Assembly (NCBI GenBank): GCA_028821395.1
Contig: JAPPGP010000052.1
Span: 1 to 45,813 of the forward strand
Length of the DNA stretch: 45,813 nucleotides
From: Defluviicoccus sp.
Lineage (GTDB): Bacteria > Pseudomonadota > Alphaproteobacteria > MPNO01
Reading direction: 5' to 3'
The translations under genes were made by a program, and so were the position numbers. The notes beneath the pieces were generated by a model, which was given only the letters and a program-made list of their open reading frames with translations, did no database searches and was not told where the DNA came from. Below, piece by piece: positions 26,584 to 35,800 of the stretch; within the stretch, counting starts at the first letter, position 1; each line of letters starts with the position of its first letter.

Positions 26584-28113
26584 TCACCGCCGCACGGAGC
26601 CCGCATAGGACTCCCGGACGTCGCCGAGCTCGCGGAAATAGAGCCGCGAGGGGTCGCGCAACGGCCGGTAGTCCCAGGGCGTACGGGCGCCGGCGCCGAG
26701 CGCCCGGCCGACAAGGCGCCGCGCCGCCTGGCTTTGCCGCACCGCCCGGTCCAGGGCATCGACATCCCAGGTCTCGGCGACGACGGCTTCGAGCTCGGCG
26801 CGCCTGCCGGCGCTGGCGGGATCGCGCGCGAGGTCGTGGCGTTCGTCCGGGTCGGCGCCGAGGTCGAAGAGCATCGGCGGGTCGCCACGGCCCGCGATGA
26901 GCTTGTACGGGCCCTGTCGCACCATCAGCTGGGGCGCACGCGCGCCCTCGGCCGTGTACTCGGCGCATACCAGGTCCGGCCAGTCCGGCGCGCCGGAAGT
27001 GGACGCCAGCGGAGCGAGCGAGCGGCCGTCGACCGGCGCCGCCAGCTCCGGCAGGGCGCCGTCGCCCGCCGCTTCGAGCAGGGTCGGAAAGAGATCCAGC
27101 AGCGAGACATTGGCCGCCACCCGGCCGGGCGCGAAGGCGAAGGGCGCGTGGACGATCAGGGGAACCCGGACCGACCATTCGAAGAACGACATCTTGAAGA
27201 ACATGCCGCGCTCGCCGAGCAGGTCGCCGTGATCGGAGGCGAAGACGATCATCGTGTCGTCCGCCGCGCCGATGCCGTCGAGGGTTCGCAGCAGCTCGCC
27301 CACCTTGGCGTCGACATAGCCGGTGACCGCGCAATAGGCGCGGCGCATGCGCAAGACGTCGGGTTCGCCGACCGCGTCGCGGTGCCGCCCGGTGAGGAAC
27401 CAGTGCCGCCGGCTGTGCGGGTCCCGATTCTCCAGTTGAATGTCCGCGACCGCCGGGCGGTCCATCTCGACACCGCGGTATCGCTCCCACCACGGGGGAG
27501 GCGCGAGATAGGGGTCGTGCGGGGAGATGAACGACACGGTGAGCGCGAACGGCCTGTCGTCGTCGGCCCGCTCGTGCAGCCAGCGGATGGCCTCGAACGC
27601 GACCTCGTCGTCATAGGCGACGTTGACGCTGCGCCGGTGCGGCCCGGCATCGAGCACCGCCCGCATGCTGTGGTACCACTCGAGCCAGCTCTCGTCCTCC
27701 AGGCGCCAGTCCGGCGACCACAGGAAATCGGACGGGTAGATGTCGGTGGTGACGCGCTCCTCGTAGCCGTGAAGCTGATCGGGTCCGACGAAGTGCATCT
27801 TGCCAGCGAGACAGGTGCGGTAGCCCGCTTCGCGCAGATAATGGTTGAAGGTGGGCACCGAGACGGGGAACTCGGCCGCGTTGTCGAACGCGCCGATGCG
27901 GGACGGCAGCCGCCCGCTCAACATCGAGACCCGCGACGGCGCGCAGAGCGGGAAGTTGCAATAGGCGTTCTCGAACACGACGCCTTGCTCGGCGAGGCGG
28001 TCGATATTGGGCGTCATCGCCCGCGAACCGCCATAGGCGCGCAGCACCTGCGGGGCGAGCTGGTCGGCCATGATCAGGAGGAGGTTGGGACGCCTTGCCG
28101 TCGATCTCGCCAT
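26584..28113 (-). CDS. Choline-sulfatase-type sulfatase
   Basis: A 509-residue alkaline-phosphatase-fold sulfatase. C57 in PLCAPSR is the residue changed to formylglycine (CxPxR). Whole-length resemblance to BetC is strong: DNAAEFPVSVPTFNHYLREAG, GKMHFVGPDQLHGYEER, TTDIYPSDFLWSPDW, SDHGDLLGERGMFFKM and the C-terminal SQAARRLVGRALGAG...PWDYRPL. BetC releases choline and sulfate from choline-O-sulfate. No signal peptide, so cytoplasmic. It ends 172 bp upstream of the ABC operon on the same strand; the gap shows no obvious terminator. BetI, BetA and BetB are not in the window. An activating enzyme must be encoded elsewhere. Confidence 0.82.
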   Translation of the reverse strand: MARSTARRPNLLLIMADQLAPQVLRAYGGSRAMTPNIDRLAEQGVVFENAYCNFPLCAPSRVSMLSGRLPSRIGAFDNAAEFPVSVPTFNHYLREAGYRTCLAGKMHFVGPDQLHGYEERVTTDIYPSDFLWSPDWRLEDESWLEWYHSMRAVLDAGPHRRSVNVAYDDEVAFEAIRWLHERADDDRPFALTVSFISPHDPYLAPPPWWERYRGVEMDRPAVADIQLENRDPHSRRHWFLTGRHRDAVGEPDVLRMRRAYCAVTGYVDAKVGELLRTLDGIGAADDTMIVFASDHGDLLGERGMFFKMSFFEWSVRVPLIVHAPFAFAPGRVAANVSLLDLFPTLLEAAGDGALPELAAPVDGRSLAPLASTSGAPDWPDLVCAEYTAEGARAPQLMVRQGPYKLIAGRGDPPMLFDLGADPDERHDLARDPASAGRRAELEAVVAETWDVDALDRAVRQSQAARRLVGRALGAGARTPWDYRPLRDPSRLYFRELGDVRESYAGSVRR

Positions 28114-28241
28114 CGAGCCGTCCTCGCTACGGGCGCATGGCCGAGTGTTTCATGCGCCATTCCGCCGCGCCAGCGCTCGTGGCAGAGGCGGCCGCGGGGC
28201 CACCGGCAGGGTGCGGGCGTTCCGGCGGCAGGCCCTCCCCC

Positions 28242-29375
28242 TCAGCGGACGGCCACCTGGCGCTTGACGTGCGGCAGCACCTCTTCGGCGATGCGGCGCA
28301 TCATGCCGAGCTGGTCGGGCGAGGCGATGACGAGCTGGAACACGGTGACGCCCAGGTCGATGTAGCGGTTGATCGTCTGCGCCATCTCGCGTCCCGGCCC
28401 GGCGAGCGCCCAGCGGTCCACCAAATCGGGCGAGGCCTTGTCCTTGCCGGGCGGCGGGCCGTGGAAGTCGGTGAGCTGGTTCTGTACCCCCTCCCACGCC
28501 TTCCGCGGGTCGTCGTCGCAATTGGCGAACCAGTTCATGCCCTTCACCGTCGGCCCGCCATAGACCGCGCCGGAGCCAGGCGCCTTGCCGGAATCCGCCG
28601 CGATGCGCTCGATATCGGCCCAGATGGCGCGGTACTCGTCCGGTACCGGGTGGACGGCGAGCCAGCCATCGCCCTGCTCGGCGATCACCCGGCGGATCTT
28701 GGGACCCATCATCAGCGTGCCCGCGACCTTCTCGTTCCAGGTGTAGTGGTGGGCGCCGACGCCGTCGACCGGAATGTAGATGCCGCCGCCGACCAGCACG
28801 GGGGGCTTCTCGGCGGGCCGCGCGATGCCGAGCGTCATCTCGCCGAAGGCGAAGAACTCGCCGTCATAGGCGAACTTGTCCTCGGTCCACAGCCGATTCA
28901 TGACGTCGAGGCATTCGGCGAACAGCGCCGTGCGGCGGGCGAAGAACTGCGCCGGGCGGAGCGCCTCCTTGTTGGGCCCGCGCACCGCGACCAGGGCGTC
29001 GAACTGGCGCTTGAAGATGGTCGACTTGCCCGCCCCGGTGCCGGCGCCGAGGACCGCGCGGCCCTCCGAGACCTCCCACAGCGTCGCCCATTGCTGGGCG
29101 ACGTGAACCGGGTTGCGGATCTGCGGGATCAGGATGCCGGTGCAGAGCCTTATGCGGCTGGTCTGGGCGGCGGCGGCGGTCAGTGCGCCGATCGGGCAAT
29201 AGGCCGCCGTGGTGCGCCTCCCGCCGAGCGCATCGTGCACCCAGACGGCATCGAAACCCATCGCCTCGGCCTCGCGCGCGGCGTGCAGCAATTGCCCGAG
29301 GTCGTAGGACCCGCCGGCGATCCCCATGGTGTTGTTGATCGACGTGCCGACGACGATCTCGCTGCCGAGCGCCAT
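28242..29375 (-). CDS. LLM-class flavin-dependent oxidoreductase
   Basis: A 377-residue luciferase-like TIM-barrel oxidoreductase: LLHAAREAEAMGFDAVWVHDA, SRIRLCTGILIPQIRNPVHVAQQWATL, EGRAVLGAGTG, and PPVLVGGG are family marks. Such proteins use reduced FMN or F420. A flavin reductase gene starts 131 bp away in the opposite direction, which fits an FMNH2-dependent two-component monooxygenase. The substrate is unknown. The GTGAGKST stretch looks like a P-loop but lies at a conserved turn of the barrel and is not an ATP site. 28114-28241 downstream holds nothing I recognise. Confidence 0.88.
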   Translation of the reverse strand: MALGSEIVVGTSINNTMGIAGGSYDLGQLLHAAREAEAMGFDAVWVHDALGGRRTTAAYCPIGALTAAAAQTSRIRLCTGILIPQIRNPVHVAQQWATLWEVSEGRAVLGAGTGAGKSTIFKRQFDALVAVRGPNKEALRPAQFFARRTALFAECLDVMNRLWTEDKFAYDGEFFAFGEMTLGIARPAEKPPVLVGGGIYIPVDGVGAHHYTWNEKVAGTLMMGPKIRRVIAEQGDGWLAVHPVPDEYRAIWADIERIAADSGKAPGSGAVYGGPTVKGMNWFANCDDDPRKAWEGVQNQLTDFHGPPPGKDKASPDLVDRWALAGPGREMAQTINRYIDLGVTVFQLVIASPDQLGMMRRIAEEVLPHVKRQVAVR

Positions 29376-29506
29376 GCCGTGCCTCCGCTTGCTGCCGCCG
29401 AGGCGACCATAGACGCCCGCGCCGCGCGATCAAGCGGGGCCCCCGCGCTTTTCAACCCGCCGCCCGTCCCCGATAATCGCGCCTTCACGGCAACCGGCGA
29501 GGCAGC

Positions 29507-30151
29507 ATGTTCTACCAACCGCGCGACAACGACCACGGGCTTCCCTTCAACCCGCTGAAGGCCTGCGTGGTGCCGCGGCCGATCGGCTGGATCTCGACGG
29601 TGGATTCGGGCGGCGCGGTCAATCTCGCGCCGTTCAGCTTCTTCAACATGCTGAGCTACAACCCGCCCTACGTGCTGTTCTCGTCGGGCATGCACGCCGA
29701 TTCGGCGCACAAGGACACGGTGCGGAACGTCGAGCAGACCGGCGAGTTCGTCTACAACATGGCGACTTGGGCGCAGCGCGAGCAGATGAACCAATCGGCC
29801 CTGATCGTCGAGCGCGGGGTCGACGAGCTCGCCGCCGCGGGGCTCGAAGCGCTGCCCTCCCTCCTGGTGCGCCCGCCCCGGGTCAAGGGCGCGCCGGTCC
29901 ATTTCGAGTGCCGCCACTACCGGACGCTGGACCTGCCGGGCAGGATTCCGCGGGCGGCGCACAAGGTGGTGTTCGGCGAGGTGGTCGGCGTCCATATCGA
30001 CGACGCCGCGCTGACCGCCGACGGGCTGGTCGACGTCGCCCGCATCCGCCCCATCGCCCGGCTCGGCTACATGGACTATGTCAGCGTCGAAGAAATCTTC
30101 TCGATGGAGAAGGAGACGCCCGAGGAGCGGATCGGCCAGGCCGCGGAGTAG
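29507..30151 (+). CDS. Flavin reductase family protein (FMN split barrel)
   Basis: A 214-residue protein with the flavin-reductase-like split barrel: VVPRPIGWISTVDSGGAVNLAPFSFFNMLSYNPP is the strand-loop-strand pattern that holds FMN, and HKVVFGEVVGVHIDD the last strands. It should reduce FMN with NAD(P)H, and could supply reduced flavin to the divergent LLM oxidoreductase. The ATG at 29507 follows ggcgaggcagc. The 131-bp gap between the two genes probably holds both promoters. Confidence 0.88.
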   Translation: MFYQPRDNDHGLPFNPLKACVVPRPIGWISTVDSGGAVNLAPFSFFNMLSYNPPYVLFSSGMHADSAHKDTVRNVEQTGEFVYNMATWAQREQMNQSALIVERGVDELAAAGLEALPSLLVRPPRVKGAPVHFECRHYRTLDLPGRIPRAAHKVVFGEVVGVHIDDAALTADGLVDVARIRPIARLGYMDYVSVEEIFSMEKETPEERIGQAAE

Positions 30152-30362
30152 GCCACTGCCCGTGGATCGAATGACATATCCGGTCCGACTCTTCGGCCAA
30201 GCTGGATGACGGGCGGGCGTCGTGGAGCCGTCGGCCAGCTTGCATGACGACGTTTCGCACGCGGTGCCGGTTGGGGCGGACCGGAAAATCGAGGGTACGG
30301 CGTCTGGGTGATGCAGATGGCCCTTGCAGGTCAATTTCTTCAATCTGTCAGCATGCGGGTGC

Positions 30363-31316
30363 TCAGCCGCGGGACGGCTGGGTGGTCTCCCGCAGGATGT
30401 CCGCGAAGGTCTGGCTTACCAGCGTCAGCGTAACGCCGCGGCGAATCACCAACTCGATCTCGGTGTTGAGGCGATAGGTCTCGGGCAGAATGCTGCGCAT
30501 GCGTCCGCTCTCCACCCACCTCTCGGCGTAGGCTACCGGCAGATAGCCGATGTGCCAGCCCGACAGGACGAGGAACGCCACGCCCTCGATTTGGCGTGCC
30601 GCTGCGGTTGACGGCAGGTTCCCGGTGAGCGGTGCCACCTGCCGCTCGGACAGATAGGCGCGGTGAGCGAGATCGGTCGCGTGCAGGTCGTTGCGGTCTA
30701 GATCGTGCGGAGCTCGCTCGAAGAGGGCGTGCCCGCGGCCGCAATAGAGTTCCACCGGATCGTCGAAGAGGGCCTCGTAGGACAATCCCGGACGGTGCTG
30801 GTGGAAGACCCCAATTCCCAGATTGACCCTATTCCCCAGGACGGCGCGCTCGATCTCGTCGGGCGCCATCGTATGGAAGTGAATGTGAACCTGTCGGGCT
30901 TTGCTCCTAAATGTCCGGAGCACGTCGGCCAGCGGATAGCCGCGCTCGGTGGCCCAATTGTCGATCACGGCGATCGAAAGGTCACCGACCAGCTCGCCGC
31001 GAAGCGCGCCCACTGTGGTGCGGAAACTCTCCAGCGCGGTCGCGAGGTGCTGGCAAGCCTCGTAGACGATCCGTCCCTTGTCGGTCAGACGAAAGCCGGC
31101 CCGCCCCCGCTGGCAAAGCCGCATGCCGAGACGCCTTTCCAGATCGCCGATCTGGCGGCTTACGGTGGACTGGCCGACATTCAGGGCGACCTGCGCTGCG
31201 GCGAAACCGCCGCACTCGACCACCGTCATGAAGACCGCCAGCATGTGGAGATCGGCCTTGTGAAGACGCGGAACGGCGGCGGCGCCGGGAGGCACCTCAC
31301 TTGAGTGTTCATACAT
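30363..31316 (-). CDS. LysR-type transcriptional regulator
   Basis: A 317-residue LysR regulator. The winged helix-turn-helix is at residues 18-80 (LHMLAVFMTVVECGGFAAAQVALNVGQSTVSRQIGDLERRLG), followed by a linker helix and an inducer-binding domain (LSIAVIDNW, VNLGIGVFHQHRP, PVELYCGRGHALF). It is divergent from the OpuAC-type binding-protein gene across 267 bp, so it probably controls that gene and itself. 30152-30362 behind it holds two imperfect copies of CGGCCA-GCT-G-ATGACG and no gene. Confidence 0.93.
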   Translation of the reverse strand: MYEHSSEVPPGAAAVPRLHKADLHMLAVFMTVVECGGFAAAQVALNVGQSTVSRQIGDLERRLGMRLCQRGRAGFRLTDKGRIVYEACQHLATALESFRTTVGALRGELVGDLSIAVIDNWATERGYPLADVLRTFRSKARQVHIHFHTMAPDEIERAVLGNRVNLGIGVFHQHRPGLSYEALFDDPVELYCGRGHALFERAPHDLDRNDLHATDLAHRAYLSERQVAPLTGNLPSTAAARQIEGVAFLVLSGWHIGYLPVAYAERWVESGRMRSILPETYRLNTEIELVIRRGVTLTLVSQTFADILRETTQPSRG

Positions 31317-31583
31317 GTTAGAATTCTATATTTGATATTTTACCGAAACAAAGGGCGACCTTACCATCGTGCTGCCGGCAAGGCAGTCGCGGCGATGGCG
31401 AGTGACGGTGGACATGCTGGGACGGCAGGCAACGGCAACCGCTCCAAGGCTTGGGACGGGCCGGGAGAGTTCAGCGAGGAGCGGTCCAGACTCGCCGGTC
31501 GGCCACGCTGTCGCCCTTCCGATCCATTGCTTGCGCGCTCGACGCACGCACGGCTCTGACCCGATGAATCCAGGGAGAACACC
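31317..31583. promoter_or_regulatory. Divergent LysR/opuAC control region
   Basis: This 267-bp gap opens with the most AT-rich stretch of the window (31317-31352, GTTAGAATTCTATATTTGAT and after), right upstream of the lysR start; it fits a promoter with a LysR binding site. The opuAC start at 31584 is preceded by AGGGAGAAC, a good ribosome site. No clear riboswitch or hairpin was seen. Confidence 0.5.
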
Positions 31584-32165
31584 ATGAAGACGATCGCTCG
31601 GTGCCGTAGCCTGTGCGCGGCCCTTCTCTTCATCGGCATTTCGCCCGCTCAGGCGGCGGATGTCGTCATCGGCGTTCCCAACTGGCCGTCGGCGGCAGCC
31701 ACCGCCAACATCCTCAAGGTCGTGCTGGAGGACAATCTTGGCGTCCAGGTGGAACTTCAGAACGGCACCAACCCCGTCATCTTCGAAGCGATGGACACCG
31801 GCAGCATGCATGTCCATCCGGAGGTCTGGCTGCCCAACCAGGCAAACCTGCACGCGAAATACGTCACGACCAGGGGCACCGTCCGGATGAGCCCCAACGG
31901 CGTGCCTTCGTTTCAGGGCATGTGCGTAACCAAGTTAACCGCCGAGAGGACCGGCATCGCCGACATTTCCGACCTCGCGGATCCGGAAATGGCGAAGAAT
32001 TTCGACACCAACGGCGACGGCCGCGGCGAAGTGTGGGTCGGGGCGTCGGGCTGGGCCTCAACGAATATCGAGAAGATTCGCGCCAAGAGCTACGGCTACG
32101 ACGAGACCATGGAGCTTCTGGAACTCGACGAGGCGCTGGCGATGGCCAATCTAGACGCCGCGGTG
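31584..32165 (+). pseudogene. OpuAC-type betaine/proline binding protein, 5' fragment
   Basis: The first 194 codons encode a signal peptide (cleavage after AQA, near residue 24) and a substrate-binding protein of the glycine betaine/proline class: VVIGVPNWPSAAATANILK, HPEVWLPNQ, RMSPNGVPSFQGMCV, DISDLADPE, GASGWASTNIEKIRAKSYGYDET and ALAMANLDAAV. At this point, about two-thirds through the domain, resemblance stops; the frame continues 54 codons as the antisense of pbpC. The second half of the domain, needed to close on the ligand, is missing. Lost function is likely. The divergent LysR gene stays intact. Confidence 0.8.
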
Positions 32166-32168
32166 TCC
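32160..32168. other. Novel joint: opuAC 3' cut / pbpC 3' cut
   Basis: On the plus strand the OpuAC frame is recognisable to Ala-Val (codon ending 32165); on the minus strand the pbpC frame is recognisable to RAARD (codon ending 32165). Past this each reads as antisense of the other. There is no intergenic DNA. It has the same geometry as the joint at about 770. Confidence 0.7.
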
Positions 32169-32824
32169 CTCGCCGCGCGGGCGCGCTGCGGGTGCCTGTC
32201 CGGGCGCAGCCGGCTGGGCGCCTGCGGCAGCACCACCAGCAGGGCCGCCTCGGCGTCGGTCAGGCGCCCGGGCTCCTTGCCGAGCCATGCGAGGGAGGCC
32301 GCGCGCAGCCCCTCCAGATTGCCGCCATAGGGCGCGAGCGTCAGGTAGAGCCCGAGGATCTCGTCCTTCGACAGCCGGGCCTCGAGCTGCAGGGCGCGCA
32401 TCGTCTCGATCGCCTTGGCCCGCACGGTTCTCGGCCGCGGCTCCAGAAGCCGCGCCACCTGCATGGTCAAGGTGGAGGCGCCGGAGACCACCTTGCCGTT
32501 CGATACCCCTTGCCAGGCCGCGCGAAGCAACGCCACGGGGTCGACCCCGGGATGCGAGTAGAACCGCCGGTCCTCATAGGCGACGAGCAGCCGAATGAAC
32601 CGGGGATCGACGTCCGTGGCCCGCGTCGCGAGGCGTATCTTGCCATCCATGGTTGTGGCGACGCGCAAAATGGTGCCGTCCTCCGCCAGGAGGATGCGGG
32701 ACAGGTTGGAGTCGTCGAGCCTCGGCGGCGGAAATGCGGCGTCGAGCGCCAGCGCCGCCGCGCCGGAGATGCCCAGAACGGCGGCCGCCCGGGAAATCCA
32801 GCGTCGCCTTTTCCGGGTCATCAT
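32166..32824 (-). pseudogene. Penicillin-binding protein 1C, N-terminal fragment
   Basis: About 220 codons of PBP1C: a membrane anchor (residues 10-30), then the glycosyltransferase-51 domain with LVAYEDRRFYSHPGVDP (catalytic Glu), GASTLTMQVARLLEPRPRT, KAIETMRALQLE, SKDEILGLYLTLAPYGGN and AALLVVLPQAPSRLRPDRHP. The gene stops at the joint near 32165, so the rest of the transglycosylase domain, the transpeptidase and the C-terminal domain are lost. The ATG at 32824 lies 8 bp after the alpha-2-macroglobulin stop, the classic yfhM-pbpC pair in one transcript. The fragment could still be expressed as a short membrane protein but should be inactive. Confidence 0.82.
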
Positions 32825-32832
32825 GACCGGCC

Positions 32833-35800
32833 TCAGGGCCGGATCGTCAGCTCGCCCATCGCACCCCGCGCCCGGATGGAGGGGGCGTACATGTCCTCCA
32901 CGTAGGGCGCCGGCACACGGTATTCGCCCGGCGTCACCGCGCGCACCAAGTAGGCGAGCCGAAACTCTTCGCCGGATTCGCGGGTCACCGCCGCCACATA
33001 TCGATCGTCCCGCAATCTGACGGTCGCCGGAATGTCGACCCCGCCGAGTCCCGGGTAGTCATCGCCGTCGGTTATCGCGGCCTGGATTTCGAGGCCCGCC
33101 GGCAGCAGATCGACCACCAGAAGACGCCGCTGGACGTCACTCCCGTGCGGCTTCCCCTCCAGAACCACGATCAGATCGTCCCCCTGCCTGAGGTCCTGCA
33201 ACCCTGTCGGTTCGCCCGACGCGGTGAAGACGGACCGGGCGATCGTGGCGCCGTTGCTCACGCGGGGCTCTTCGAGCGCGGGATGGCCGCCGACACCGAC
33301 GACAAGGTTTATCGGACGGTCGGTGGCGTTGCGGATTCTCAGCCCCCCGTCCCTGAGCTCGCGGGGCGCGACGAGGCGATGGAAGCTCGCCCGGCTGTCC
33401 ACCTCCAGCGTGCCGTCACGCGCCGGAGGCGCCTCGCGCGCGGTCCGGTTCAGCTCGCGCGCCGCCACCACCATCCAGGCCTTTTCCTGGGTGCTGGTCT
33501 CGTCCGCGTCTTCGACCAGCCGGCTCAGCTCTTCCGTCGCGGGGCGCGCGGCATCGTGGTTCAGCCGGGACGCAACCGCGGCGACGGCCGCCACATCCCG
33601 CAGCTTGCTGCCATACGTCACGAAGCGCCTGCCGCCGAACGACGACACGGCAGCGGACAGAGCATCGTTCGCCACGTCCGCCAGCCCGAAGGACGCCGCC
33701 GCGAGCGCCACCTGTGCCCGCCCGAGACCGGTGGTTATGTCGTCGAGATAGGTCTTCGCGAACACTCTCACGGTTCCGGGTTGCACGGCTCCGCTGCGGG
33801 CAAGGGACGCAAGAGCATAGGCCGCCGCCTCCGTGTTCCGACCGCCGAACGATCTCCGATCGAGGACGTGCGTGAAGTAGCGGCGGGATCGCTTCAGCAC
33901 CGCCTCGTCCACTTCGAATCCCCGGTCTCGTGCACGGTGGAGAAAGTCGAGCGCGTAGGCGGAGAGCCAGGGGTCGGCTCTATCCCGTGGGCTCCACAGA
34001 CCGAAGCTTCCGTTCGGGCGCTGCCGCGACAGGACTCGCCGTATCGCATCCTGGATCCGTGCACGGAGCTCGGGACCGAAAGAACGCCGACCGGCCCCGG
34101 CATCGAACTCGCTCAGGTAAAGCAGCGGCAGGGCACGGCTGATCAACTGTTCGGTACAGCCATAGGGATAGCGATCGAGAGACGCCAACAACGCGTTGAG
34201 ATCGTAAGGCACGTTGGACAGGGCCACCGAAACCCGCAGGTTAGCCGCGTGCAGGCCGGCGATGAGCGCGTCGGACAGATGGGTCGCGGCATCGGGCTTG
34301 AGCGCTATTCGATGCCGCTCTTGCCGCCACGGTTGGGCTGGGCGGACGGCCAGGGTCCAGCTTCGTTCGACCCGCACATCCTGCGGACCGGAAACCGCGA
34401 CCCTGAGCACCGCGCCGCCCGGGCCGATGGCCGTCAGCGTCAGCGGCAGCAAGCGCCGTTCGCCGGGCGCGAGTGTCACCGTTTGCGAAATCTCGCCGCC
34501 GGCGGCAACCGGCCCCGAGGCGGACAGGGAAGCCGAGTAGTCTCCGGGCGCCGCCTCCGCGTTCACCAGTTCGAGCGCCACTTCGGCTTTGTCGCCGGGA
34601 GCCAGAAAGCGCGGCAGATAGAGATCTGCCATGAAGGGGTCGCGAACGCGCAGCATGCCCGTGCCGTGCCCGAGCGCCTCCTTGTCATGCGCGACCGCCA
34701 TCAGGCGCAGGCGGCCACGAAAGCCTGCCGGGATGTCCAGCGTAACCTCGCCACGGCCATCGCCGTCGGTGAACATGAGACCGCGATAGAGGACGACCGT
34801 GCGGCGGGGCGGCTGAAGCCCGCCCAACAGGTCGCCCAAATCATCGCCACCCGATCGAATTGCGCCGGGTCGTCCCCGTCGGGCATCGATGATCCGCCCG
34901 TACACGTCTCGAAATTCCACCGCCATGCGGCGCTTTCCGAACAGGAGGGCGGTGGGATCGGGCGACTCGAAACCGGTCATCCGGAGGATGCCTTCATCCA
35001 CCGCCGCCACGGTGAGGCGTGCCCGTCTCGGATTGCCGTTGCCGTCCGTGACCCGGAATGGGATCGACAGAGTCTGGCCGGAACGGGTCGCCGAAGGCAG
35101 GTCGAAAGCGACCGACAATCTCCGCGTCGGCCGGTCCACCGATAGCCAGGCCACGCCGATCGCGCGCCCCGGACCCGACTGCGCTCCGACCGGTGCCGGG
35201 CGGAACGTCGTGGCCGTGACGTACGCCCCGGCAATCCAGTTCTGCACGGGCAGGGAGAGCGCCGCCGTTCCGTCGACCACGGCGACGCGGTGGACCTGCT
35301 CCACGCCATCCGTGACCACGACCACCGATGCGGGTCCGTCGAACGGGGCTTCGAGCCTGACCGTCGCTTGCTCGCCCTCGCGGTAGCTCTTCCTGTCCAG
35401 GCGTACGGTCATCCTGTCCGGAACGTCCGGGCGACCGGTCTCCGCGCTCCACCCCACGTTGAACCGGACGCTGGCGGGAATGACCTCGGGATTGCCGGGA
35501 TCGCTCACCTCGAGACGGTAGGTGCCCCAGCCCGGCCGGGTCGAAATTTCCGTCGATTCCGCTCCGGCTGCAGCGGTTTTCAACGTTCCGCTGCCGGCGG
35601 TGGAATCCATGACGATGGCGCGATGTTTCCACCTGCCCCCGGGCGTCATGTACCAGAAGGATTCCCGCTTCTCCCGGTAGAGCCGCCAGGCAAGGTCGCG
35701 CCCTCCCAGCGCGGAGCCGTCGCCGTCCACCACGACGACGTCGAACCCCGCGGGCGCACCCATTGCGACCGATCCGCCGAACAGGGGACGCAGGCCGATG

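Noticed and set aside
28242..29375. Walker A-like GTGAGKST in the LLM oxidoreductase
   Set aside because: It falls at a conserved glycine-rich turn of the luciferase barrel, with no Walker B or ATPase fold; a chance likeness.
30190..30252. Short direct repeats behind the LysR gene
   Set aside because: Two imperfect copies of about 18 bp, not enough to name an element.
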